The notes under the pieces: generated by a model
Seen by the model: only the letters and a program-made list of their open reading frames with translations
Databases searched by the model: none
What the model was told of the DNA's origin: nothing
Origin: CBDCBA01 sp965214125
GTDB taxonomy: Bacteria; Planctomycetota; Phycisphaerae; Tepidisphaerales; Tepidisphaeraceae
DNA: 63,754 nucleotides
Direction of reading: 5' to 3'
Assembly (NCBI GenBank): GCA_965214125.1
Contig: CBDCBA010000001.1
Span: 1-63,754 of the forward strand
Position numbers and translations under genes: made by a program
Part shown: positions 51,072 through 58,836 of the stretch, one piece after another
How positions within the stretch are numbered: the first letter of the stretch is position 1
Layout: every line of letters starts with the position of its first letter

Positions 51072-51640
51072 GCGCGCACCCCCGTCCCCGGCTGGCTGGC
51101 CTGCGTTTGGTCCGAGGTCTGGTTGGTGAGCCATTGCTTGTCGTCCTTCAAAGATTGGATGGTGCGTTCGGGGGTGACCGGCTCCCGCTTCAAGTCGGCG
51201 CTGGCCTTCTTGTAGAGGAGGTAGCCGAGGAGGGTGATCAGGCTGCCGACGGTCAGGAAGCCCAGCGCGGCGGCGAAGACCTCCTCGATGCCTGGGAGGA
51301 TCAACTGAAACAGCGAGGCCACGAGGTAGCTCAAGGCCAGCAACAACAACAGCCCGCCCAGCGCCAGGATGGCCCCGCCGGCCGCCAACTTGCCGCCCTG
51401 CTTTGCGAAGAAGCTCGCCTTCTCCGTCGCCTCGGTCTTGGCGAGGTTGACCTCCTGACGAATCAGGTGCAGCGACTCGTCGCGCAGGTTCTTGATCAGG
51501 TCGGTGATGCCCAGCCCGTCGGTGGGGTCCGCCGGCGCATAGGCGGCGGCGGCCGGCGGGCGATCGCCCGCCGGCTGGTTGTGAGGGTCAAGCCCCACAT
51601 CCGCGGATTTGGGCGGATGATGAATGGTGTCGGTGCTCAT
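51068..51640 (-). CDS. Phage holin-X family membrane protein (PF07332-like)
   Basis: 190 aa. LIKNLRDESLHLIRQEVNLA KTEATEKASFF is the characteristic amphipathic helix. Two transmembrane helices follow (AAGGAILALGGLLLLLALSY; VFAAALGFLTVGSLITLLGY), then a basic tail. Despite the name, chromosomal members are housekeeping or stress membrane proteins. It lies between the DUF883-like and DUF3618 genes; the stop overlaps the next GTG. Confidence 0.85.
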   Translation of the reverse strand: MSTDTIHHPPKSADVGLDPHNQPAGDRPPAAAAYAPADPTDGLGITDLIKNLRDESLHLIRQEVNLAKTEATEKASFFAKQGGKLAAGGAILALGGLLLLLALSYLVASLFQLILPGIEEVFAAALGFLTVGSLITLLGYLLYKKASADLKREPVTPERTIQSLKDDKQWLTNQTSDQTQASQPGTGVRA

Positions 51641-51671
51641 GAAGACTGGTCGAGAGTGATTGGTGGGTTGA

Positions 51672-52748
51672 CTAGTTCTTGGCCGCGGTCGTGCCGTCGA
51701 CGACCGTGTCGACCTCGTTGGCGTCGGCGTCCGCGTTGTCGGCATCCGTGTTCAGGCTGCTGCCGGCGCCCGCCTCGATTGCGTCGGGCTGCGACTCGCC
51801 GGTCGAGCCGGACGCGGTGCTGGCGCCGGTGGGGCCGAGGGTCTCGCCCGGCATCGGCGGGATGGCCGCGGTGGAGCGCGGCGCGGTCGCCGACGTACCG
51901 GCCGAGCCGCTCCGACCGCCCGCGGCGTAGTCGCCGCCCGAGCGAGCCCGATCGTTGCCGTAGTCGTTGCCGTAGTTGCCGCCGTACGCCTGGGCGTGGT
52001 GGCCTTCGTGCTGTTGGTCGACAACGTCCTGGTAGAGCGAGTCATCGGCGTCGCGGGGCAACCCGCGGGAGTGGGGCTGGTCGGCCTTGAGGAAGCGGGC
52101 GACGCCCAGCCCGGCGAGGAAGGCCCCGCCGAGGATCCAGCCGGAGTGGCGGCGGGTGAAGTTGCCGGCGTCGTCGGCCATGTCCCGCAGGTCGGCCGAC
52201 TCGACGTAGCCGCGCAGGCTCTCGAGGCCCTCAGCCGCGGAGGTGGCGTAGCCGGCGATGGTCGGGTCGTCGCGGTCGCGAAGCTGGTCGGCCGCGGCGC
52301 GGGCGGCGGCGGCGAGGTCATCGACCGTCGATGCCAGCCGCGACCGCTGCTCGTCCACGACCGAATTGGCGCGGTCCTTTAGCTTGCCGCTGCGCTCCTG
52401 CCACTGGCGCTTCACGTCCCGCCGCGCCTCGTCCAGGCGGCGGCGCCCCTCCTCCCATTGCTCGTTCGCCCGCTGCTTGGCGGTGTCGGTGAACTCGCGC
52501 ACCTGGTCGAGCGCCTCGCGGCCGGTTTCCTTGGCCTGCTCTCCAAGGTCGCTGCGCTTGCCGCCGTCGCCGCTGCCGGAGCGGTACGACGACCCGGTGC
52601 TCACGGGCGCGGGTCGATCACCCACGGCCACGGGAGCCTCGGGATGTGCCTGCGCCTGCGGGACCTTCGTGCCGGTCGCGTCGTCGGTGCTGGTGGTGCC
52701 GGGAGAGGGGGTGGTCCTCGTGTAGTCGGTCGATGTGGGGTCGCTCAT
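51672..52748 (-). CDS. Uncharacterised helical membrane-associated protein (DUF883/YtxH-like)
   Basis: 358 aa. ATG at 52748 with GAGGA 5 nt upstream. A disordered Thr/Pro/Ser-rich N-terminus precedes long amphipathic helices (EQAKETGREALDQVREFTDT AK; ARRDVKRQWQERSGKLKDRA). A hydrophobic helix (SGWILGGAFLAGLGVARFLK, about 205-224) is followed by a disordered Gly/Asn/Tyr-rich tail. It is the first gene of the operon with the holin-X and DUF3618 genes (31-nt gap). A hairpin gtggca-agtcg-tgccac lies in its leader (about 52764-52780). Confidence 0.7.
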   Translation of the reverse strand: MSDPTSTDYTRTTPSPGTTSTDDATGTKVPQAQAHPEAPVAVGDRPAPVSTGSSYRSGSGDGGKRSDLGEQAKETGREALDQVREFTDTAKQRANEQWEEGRRRLDEARRDVKRQWQERSGKLKDRANSVVDEQRSRLASTVDDLAAAARAAADQLRDRDDPTIAGYATSAAEGLESLRGYVESADLRDMADDAGNFTRRHSGWILGGAFLAGLGVARFLKADQPHSRGLPRDADDSLYQDVVDQQHEGHHAQAYGGNYGNDYGNDRARSGGDYAAGGRSGSAGTSATAPRSTAAIPPMPGETLGPTGASTASGSTGESQPDAIEAGAGSSLNTDADNADADANEVDTVVDGTTAAKN

Positions 52749-52939
52749 GGTGGTCCTCGTCGTGGCAAGTCGTGCCACGAAACGAGATACGCAAGAGCGA
52801 TACCGCCGCGTAATTTTGCAACGAACCACGGTGTCAGCCCCCACAACCGCGACAGGACGTGCGGCGTACGCCGATGTGTCGTGCCGATGCCGCGGAGGTG
52901 GGGGCGGGGCGGCGGCGCTCGGCAGAGGTCAGCGTCGGA

Positions 52940-55924
52940 TCACTTCGCGCCGACCACGGGCGCGGGGGTGGCGCTGCCGAGCGCGTCGGCGATCAGTTCC
53001 TCCTCCTCGACCTCGTGCATCTTCTTACTGCCCGCCGCCGGGCTCGCCGAAGCGTCGCGGCCGACGTAACCGACGAGACGATCGGCGAAGAGCTCGCGCA
53101 ACCTCGGCTGGACGAACGACCACGCGCCGCGATTCTGCGGCTCCTCCTGCACCCACACGACCTCGCCCGCCTTGCCGTACCGCTCGACGGCGTCCTTGAG
53201 CTCGTGCTCGGGGAACGGGTAGAGCTGCTCGACGCGCACGATCGCCACGTCGTCGCGCTCCTGCTCCTTGCGGGCGGCGTCGAGGGTGTAGAAGACCTTG
53301 CCGGCGCACAGCATCACCCGGCGTACGCGGTCCGCCTTGGGCCGGGCGGGGTCCTCGATGACGAGCTGGAGCGACCCGTTGGTCAGGTCGCTCAGCTCGC
53401 TCGCGGCCTCGGCCTTGCGGAGCAGGCTCTTGGGCGTGAACTGGATGAGCGGCTTGCGGAAGTCGCGCAGCATTTGGCGGCGCAGCAGGTGGAACATCTG
53501 CGCGGGCGTGCTCGGGATTGCCACCTGCATGTTGTGCTCGGCGCACAGGCTCAGGAAGCGCTCCATGTAGCCGCTGGAGTGCTCGGGGCCCTGCCCCTCG
53601 TAGCCGTGCGGGAGGTTGAGGACCAGGCCGTTCATGTACCGCCACTTGCTTTCGGCGGCGGCGAGGATCTGGTCGATGATCGCCTGGGCGCCGTTCACAA
53701 AGTCGCCGAATTGCGCCTCCCACACCACGAGGTTGTACGGGTCGGCGGAGCTGAAGCCCCACTCGAAGCCGAGCACCGCCTCCTCGCTGAGCATTGTGTT
53801 GATGATCTCGAAGCGGCCCTGCTTGATGTTGCGCTTGGCGTCGGGGTCGCCGGTGCCGACGTGCTGGAGCGGAACGTAGAGCGCGCCGTTCTTGAAGTCG
53901 TGCAGCACGGCGTGGCGGTGACTGAAGGTGCCGCGCTCGACGTCCTGGCCGGTCATGCGTACGTCGGTGCCGTCGAGCAGCAGGCTGCCGTAAGCCAGCA
54001 TCTCGGCGGTGCCGAAGTCGATCGGCGCGTCGCCGCGGCTGGCGGCAACGCGCTCGGCGAGCACCTTCTTCAGCTTCGAGTTCAGCGTGAAGTCGCTTGG
54101 CAGCGACTCGAGCGGGCGGACCACTTGCCGCAGAATCTCGGGCTCGACCGGCCCGGCGGGCTGCCACTGGCGGTAATCGCTCGGGGCGCGGGTAATGCCC
54201 TCCCACGCGCCGCTGAAGCTGGGCACCTTGCCGCGCTGCTTCTCGACCTTCGCCGCCTCGCGGGCGGCCTTGAGCCGATCCACCACGTGCGCCTTGAGCT
54301 CCCCGAGCCCGGCGGCGTCGATCGCGCCCGCGGCTTCGAGCTGCTCGGCGTACTGCTGGCGGACGCTCTTTTGCGCCTTGATCGCCTTGTACATCCGCGG
54401 CTGGGTGAACGTCGGCTCGTCCTGCTCGTTGTGGCCGTACTTGCGGTAGCACCACAGGTCGATGACCACGTCCTGCTTGAACGTCTGCCGGAACGCGATG
54501 GCCATGCGGGCCACGTGCCAGACGGCCTCGGGGTCGTCGCCGTTGACGTGGAAGATCGGCGCTTGAATGCTTTTGGCGGCGTCGGTCGGGTAGGTGGTGA
54601 AGCGGCCCTGCTCCGGCGGGGTGGTGAAGCCGATCTGGTTGTTGACGATCACGTGGATCGTCCCGCCCGTGCGGTAGCCGCGCAGCTCACTGAGATTAAG
54701 CGTCTCGAAGACAATGCCCTGGCCCATGAAGGCCGCATCGCCGTGCAAACAGACCGGCACGACGCGGCGGCGATCGCCGTCGAGCATCCACTCCTGCTTG
54801 CAGCGGATGATGCCCTGCTGGATCGGGTTGATCAGCTCCAGGTGGCTGGGGTTGGGCAAAAGACTGACCTTCACCTGTCGCTCGGCGGCGTTCTGATCGC
54901 TCTTGACGTGGCGGGTGTTGGCGTAGCCGAGGTGGTACTTCACGTCGCCGTCGCCGTAGACTTCCTCGTCGCTCGGGATGGTGCCGGCAAACTCGGCGAT
55001 CAGCGTTTCGTAGGGCTTTTCCAGCACGTGCGCCAGCACGTTGAGCCGCCCGCGGTGGGCCATGGCGCAGATGACCTGCTCGCCGCCGAGGTCGGCGGCG
55101 CTCTCGATGATCGTGTTCAGCAGCGGCACGAGCGACTCGCCCCCCTCGAGGCTGAAGCGCTTGGAGCCGACGAAGACGCGGCCGAGGTACTGCTCGAACT
55201 CTTCGGCGGCGACGAGCTGGCGGAGGATGTGTCGCTTCTGCTCGTCGCTGAGCCGGGGCCGGTTGAGGATCGGCTCCATCTGCTCCTGGAGCCAGCGGCG
55301 TTGCTCCTTGTCGGCGATGCCGGTGAACTCAATGCCGATGCTGCCGCAGTAGGTGGTGCGAAGCTTCTCGACAAGGTCGCCCAGCGTGCCGTCGACCTCG
55401 CCGCGGAACCCGCCGTCGCCGACGCGCAGGTCGGCGTCCTGGTCGCCGAGACCGAAGTTGTCCAGCGAGAGCATCGGGTGGCGTGCCGGCGTCGTGCCGA
55501 GCGCGGGCGCGAGCGGGTTGAGCGTCGCCTCGAAGTGCCCGAACTCGCGGAAGGTGTGCACGAGGTCGAAGACGCCGACCGTTTCGAGCACGGTGCGGCC
55601 GTGGATCTCGTCGCCCATGAGGGCATCGCCGCGGAGGTGGCCCGGCAGGGTCGTGGGCACGCCGCCGCCGAGGTCGTCCGTGTCCTGCGAGGCGACCGTG
55701 GGCGCGTCGGTCGCGTTGATCCCGCCGCCCCCGCTGGCGAGGGCGAAGCCGGCGAAGAACGCCTGCCAGCTCGCGTCGACGCTTCGGGGGTCGCCCAGGT
55801 ACTGGTCGTAGAGGCCCGCGAGGTACTCGGCGTTGGCGCCGTTGGCCACGTCGACGAGCGTCGGCGGCCGCGGAGACTCGGGCTCGGGATCGGCGTCCGA
55901 CACAACGGGCGAATGATGCTGCAT
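52940..55924 (-). CDS. sucA: 2-oxoglutarate dehydrogenase E1 component
   Basis: 994 aa from the ATG at 55924; the longer open frame to 56083 lacks family sequence. The N-terminal segment has YLAGLYDQYLGDPRSVDASW. The thiamine-diphosphate core has CAMAHRGRLNVLAHV, SLLPNPSHLELINP, CLHGDAAFMGQG, NNQIGFTTPPEQGR and DLWCYRKYGHNEQDEP. The C-terminal transketolase part has MLAYGSLLLDGTDVRMTGQD and GFEWGFSSADPYNLVVWEAQ. It decarboxylates 2-oxoglutarate and succinylates E2. No sucB lies nearby, so E2/E3 are encoded elsewhere. The -10 could not be identified in the 163-nt gap upstream. Confidence 0.97.
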   Translation of the reverse strand: MQHHSPVVSDADPEPESPRPPTLVDVANGANAEYLAGLYDQYLGDPRSVDASWQAFFAGFALASGGGGINATDAPTVASQDTDDLGGGVPTTLPGHLRGDALMGDEIHGRTVLETVGVFDLVHTFREFGHFEATLNPLAPALGTTPARHPMLSLDNFGLGDQDADLRVGDGGFRGEVDGTLGDLVEKLRTTYCGSIGIEFTGIADKEQRRWLQEQMEPILNRPRLSDEQKRHILRQLVAAEEFEQYLGRVFVGSKRFSLEGGESLVPLLNTIIESAADLGGEQVICAMAHRGRLNVLAHVLEKPYETLIAEFAGTIPSDEEVYGDGDVKYHLGYANTRHVKSDQNAAERQVKVSLLPNPSHLELINPIQQGIIRCKQEWMLDGDRRRVVPVCLHGDAAFMGQGIVFETLNLSELRGYRTGGTIHVIVNNQIGFTTPPEQGRFTTYPTDAAKSIQAPIFHVNGDDPEAVWHVARMAIAFRQTFKQDVVIDLWCYRKYGHNEQDEPTFTQPRMYKAIKAQKSVRQQYAEQLEAAGAIDAAGLGELKAHVVDRLKAAREAAKVEKQRGKVPSFSGAWEGITRAPSDYRQWQPAGPVEPEILRQVVRPLESLPSDFTLNSKLKKVLAERVAASRGDAPIDFGTAEMLAYGSLLLDGTDVRMTGQDVERGTFSHRHAVLHDFKNGALYVPLQHVGTGDPDAKRNIKQGRFEIINTMLSEEAVLGFEWGFSSADPYNLVVWEAQFGDFVNGAQAIIDQILAAAESKWRYMNGLVLNLPHGYEGQGPEHSSGYMERFLSLCAEHNMQVAIPSTPAQMFHLLRRQMLRDFRKPLIQFTPKSLLRKAEAASELSDLTNGSLQLVIEDPARPKADRVRRVMLCAGKVFYTLDAARKEQERDDVAIVRVEQLYPFPEHELKDAVERYGKAGEVVWVQEEPQNRGAWSFVQPRLRELFADRLVGYVGRDASASPAAGSKKMHEVEEEELIADALGSATPAPVVGAK

Positions 55925-56087
55925 GGTGCGCGCGGGTGGCGAAGCCGGGGGCGTCGGGCGGGTCTGGTTCGCGCGACGGCTTGGCGTTCTAGAAGGTGCG
56001 GCGCGCGAGGCGAACCTCGGGCCGGGTGGATGATAAGCCGCGTGTTCGGCGGCGTCAGCGGCGCGACCAAGAGGTCGCCGCAACGGG

Positions 56088-57617
56088 CTACGACCGCGAG
56101 AGCTTGCGGAGGATCATCGTCACCGTCTGCCAGATGATGCCGATGTCGCCGAAGAACGAGCGCGTCTCCACGTACTCGGAGTCGTAGCGAATCCACTCCT
56201 GAAAGTCCGTTCCCTCGGCGCGGGTCCGGCGGATTTGCCACAGGCCGGTGATGCCGGGGCGGACGCTCAATCGCAGCTCACGCCACGCGGGGTTGTACTG
56301 GTTCTCCTTGTCCGGGCTCGGGCGGGGCCCGACCACGCTCATGTCCCCCACGAGCACGTTCCAAAACTGCGGCAGCTCATCGAGGTTGGTCTTGCGCAGC
56401 AGTTGACCGATACGCGTGATGCGCGGGTCGTCCTCCATGAAGAACTGCCCGCCGTCGGCCTCGTTCTTGCCCTCGGCGATGAGACGCAGCTTCATTTCCT
56501 CGGCATCGTTGCGCATCGAGCGGAACTTCCAGCACTTGAACGGCCGCCCGCCCTTGCTTTGCCGGGTGTGACCGAACAGGAACGGCCGGCCATCCTCGTA
56601 CCAAATCGCGAAGAGGATGAACGGCACGATTGGCAGCACAAGCACGCCGGCGGTCAGCGCGAAGGCGATGTCGAACGTCCGCTTGGCAACGGCGTCGAGC
56701 CGGTCGCGCAGGCGAACCCGCGCCTTCTTGCGTCGATCCTCCTGGACTTCGTCGGGGCGGCCCTCGAACTCGTGCTCCTCCGAGCGAAGCCCCGGCCAGA
56801 TGATCTCCCCCACGTCCTTCGCTGCCGGTCGCAGGGCGGGATCGTCCCACAGCACCGCCGGGCCCACGACCGTGCCGCCCTCGGGCAGCGTGCGGCCGGC
56901 ACCGACCCAGACGCGCCCGACAAATCGAGCGTCGCCCGCGTCGGCGGCAGGGTCGACCCACGCCTCGCCGTGCGCCTGGACGCGGTTGCTGTCGGCGGGT
57001 ACCGCGCGGGCGATCGTCGCGTGCGGGCGGCGCCAAGTTTCGACGAGGCGCTCGACCATCCGGGCGACGTCGTCATCGCTAGTACGCTCGAAGACTTGGG
57101 CGTCGACGCTGCGGACGGCACGCTCCTGGCGCGGCACGAACTTGCGCAGCCGCTTCCACCCGTGGATCGGGTCGTTGGCCTGCTGCCAGAGCTCGGCCAT
57201 CTCGCGGTCGGGGGTGAGCGCGGCGCGGCCCAGGCGTTCGTCGGCGGCGTCGTAGACGCGGTGGTAGCGGACAAAGCGATCGTCGCCCGCGTGGGCGTCG
57301 GCGGTGATCGCCCGCTCGCGGTAGCCGCGCTCGCGCGTGTCGCGCAGGCGCAGGGTCAGGACCGTGGGCGCGACCCAGTTCAGCGCTTCGTTCAGGTCGC
57401 CCAGGCGGAACATCGGCAGGCTGCGCGGGTCGAGCAGCAGGTAGAGCTCGGCGTGGTGGACAACCTCGCTCGGCTCGCCGACGCGCACGACCTGCACGCC
57501 CAGGCTCGCCCAGTAGCGGGCGTGCAGTTGGATCGGGTCGAGCCCGAACACCGTGTGCAGCAGCGGCTCGGCGCTGCGCGTGACGGCTTGGGCGAACTCG
57601 GGGGAGGCGACGACCAT
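56088..57617 (-). CDS. Polyprenyl-phosphate sugar phosphotransferase with extended N-terminus
   Basis: 509 aa. C-terminal bacterial sugar transferase domain (about 310-505): KRTFDIAFALTAGVLVLPIV, FKCWKFRSMRNDAEEM, DDPRITRIGQLLRKTNLDEL PQ, VVGPRPSPDKE and VRPGITGLWQI. It starts lipid-linked glycan synthesis by loading a hexose-1-phosphate on undecaprenyl phosphate. The N-terminal 300 residues are not the usual membrane-anchored CoA-binding-like domain. They look like a sugar-nucleotidyltransferase-like/beta-helix region (GEAWVDPAADAGDARFVGRV, GRTLPEGGTVVGPAVLWDD), echoing the fusion two genes upstream. Last gene of the EPS/exosortase operon. Confidence 0.88.
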   Translation of the reverse strand: MVVASPEFAQAVTRSAEPLLHTVFGLDPIQLHARYWASLGVQVVRVGEPSEVVHHAELYLLLDPRSLPMFRLGDLNEALNWVAPTVLTLRLRDTRERGYRERAITADAHAGDDRFVRYHRVYDAADERLGRAALTPDREMAELWQQANDPIHGWKRLRKFVPRQERAVRSVDAQVFERTSDDDVARMVERLVETWRRPHATIARAVPADSNRVQAHGEAWVDPAADAGDARFVGRVWVGAGRTLPEGGTVVGPAVLWDDPALRPAAKDVGEIIWPGLRSEEHEFEGRPDEVQEDRRKKARVRLRDRLDAVAKRTFDIAFALTAGVLVLPIVPFILFAIWYEDGRPFLFGHTRQSKGGRPFKCWKFRSMRNDAEEMKLRLIAEGKNEADGGQFFMEDDPRITRIGQLLRKTNLDELPQFWNVLVGDMSVVGPRPSPDKENQYNPAWRELRLSVRPGITGLWQIRRTRAEGTDFQEWIRYDSEYVETRSFFGDIGIIWQTVTMILRKLSRS

Positions 57618-57660
57618 GGGGATGCAGGCGTGGCGGGACTCGTTCGTGCGCGCGCGGCCT

Positions 57661-58836
57661 TCAGGCGGCCAGGCGGTAGCGTTCGACGCGCAGGTCGAAC
57701 CACTTGAGGAGCTGCAGGACGCCCAGCAGCAGGACGAAGGCGACCGGCAGCATCAGCCACCCGCCGTAGGCCATCATGAACTCCGCGAGCCGCCGCGCCC
57801 AGTCGCCCTCGCCCGGCCCGGCCGCGCCGTAGCCCCAGACGATCGGCAGCGACCGCGCGACGTTGTACAGCAGCGTCACGATCGGGCTCAGCAGCAGGAT
57901 CAGCGCCCGATACCGGTTGCGTATCGGGTAGGCAAAGACAAAGCCGTACGTGACGAGGAACAGCCCCAGCGCCATCGGCGTGCCGTTGCAGGTCCACTCC
58001 GTCGGCACCGCCTGCCACGACCGCCCGAACGGGCCGGCGGCATCGGACGCCTCGCGCTCGACGTGGATGCGATCGTCCTCCGGGCCCGGCCCGTACCGCT
58101 CGACCTCGGCCGTCCCGCCCAGCAGGTTGATCGAGCCGGCGACGAGCGTCTGCGTCGCCTCCCGCAGCGGCGGCTCGATCCAGTTGCGCACGCGGCCCGG
58201 CACGGGGATCAGGAACAGCAACGCCAACGCCGCCGGCAGGAAGCGCAGCAGCACGCCGCGCCCGCAGATCGCGGCAAAGGCGCCGATCGAAACGAGCAGC
58301 GCCCCCAGGTGGAACAGGCTTTCGAAGTAAACGAACTCGCCGTACCGCAGGAAGAGCGTGCCAATCGCCATAATGCCCAGCCCGAGCCACTGGCCCGAGA
58401 CGCGCAGGAACGGCATCCGCGCCCGGCGGACCCACACGAGCGTCGCGACCACGAACGGCGCGAGCATCACGTGGCCGTTGGGACCGCCCAAGTAAACCAG
58501 TGCCCAGGCGTCCGCCCAGGCGTACCAGCACAGCACGCCCGCGAGCGACGCGGCGCCCACGGCGATGATCGCGCGGGTCGGCCGAAGCCGCGGCGCCCGG
58601 CGATCCCACGCAGCCGGCGGCGGGGCGGCGAACTGGCGGGGAACGTGCCCCTCGGGCCAAACCCGCCTCGCCTCGCCGGCGCCACGCTCGCCGTCCACCG
58701 TCGGGGCGGCGTCGGGCGGGGCGGTGGCGGGAGCTTGAGTCACGACGGGCGGCAATGCAGTGTGCGTTGGTGGGACCGGGTCCGCGGGAGGAATGGAGTC
58801 CGCGGAAGGGGCCGGGTGCGTGGCCGAAGGAGTCAC
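57661..58836 (-). CDS. Exosortase family protein, catalytic His not seen
   Basis: 391 aa starting with GTG, which overlaps the upstream stop (GTGA). The N-terminal 85 residues are Pro/Ala-rich and disordered. About eight membrane helices follow with GPNGHVMLAPFVVATLVWVR, FLRYGEFVYFESL and LLFLIPVPGRVRNWIEPPLR. The catalytic Cys is in EWTCNGTPMALGLFLV (C283) and the Arg in YNVARSLP (R328). The third residue, a His expected before the last helix (usually a '.HD..G' motif), is replaced by AEFMMAYGGWLMLP; no His occurs after C283. Exosortases sort PEP-CTERM-like proteins to the surface and sit in EPS loci, as here. Confidence 0.82.
   Translation of the reverse strand: MTPSATHPAPSADSIPPADPVPPTHTALPPVVTQAPATAPPDAAPTVDGERGAGEARRVWPEGHVPRQFAAPPPAAWDRRAPRLRPTRAIIAVGAASLAGVLCWYAWADAWALVYLGGPNGHVMLAPFVVATLVWVRRARMPFLRVSGQWLGLGIMAIGTLFLRYGEFVYFESLFHLGALLVSIGAFAAICGRGVLLRFLPAALALLFLIPVPGRVRNWIEPPLREATQTLVAGSINLLGGTAEVERYGPGPEDDRIHVEREASDAAGPFGRSWQAVPTEWTCNGTPMALGLFLVTYGFVFAYPIRNRYRALILLLSPIVTLLYNVARSLPIVWGYGAAGPGEGDWARRLAEFMMAYGGWLMLPVAFVLLLGVLQLLKWFDLRVERYRLAA

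Noticed and set aside
51068..51640. Holin-X gene as evidence of a prophage
   Set aside because: No lysis, capsid or integrase genes nearby. This family is common in chromosomal stress operons, as the neighbours here indicate.
52859..56137. Plus-strand open frame of over 1000 codons opposite sucA
   Set aside because: It is the antisense of an unmistakable SucA. Its composition (Leu/Val/Ala/Arg/His with repeated 'LAR', 'VEV') is the usual mirror of a GC-rich gene and no family motif appears.
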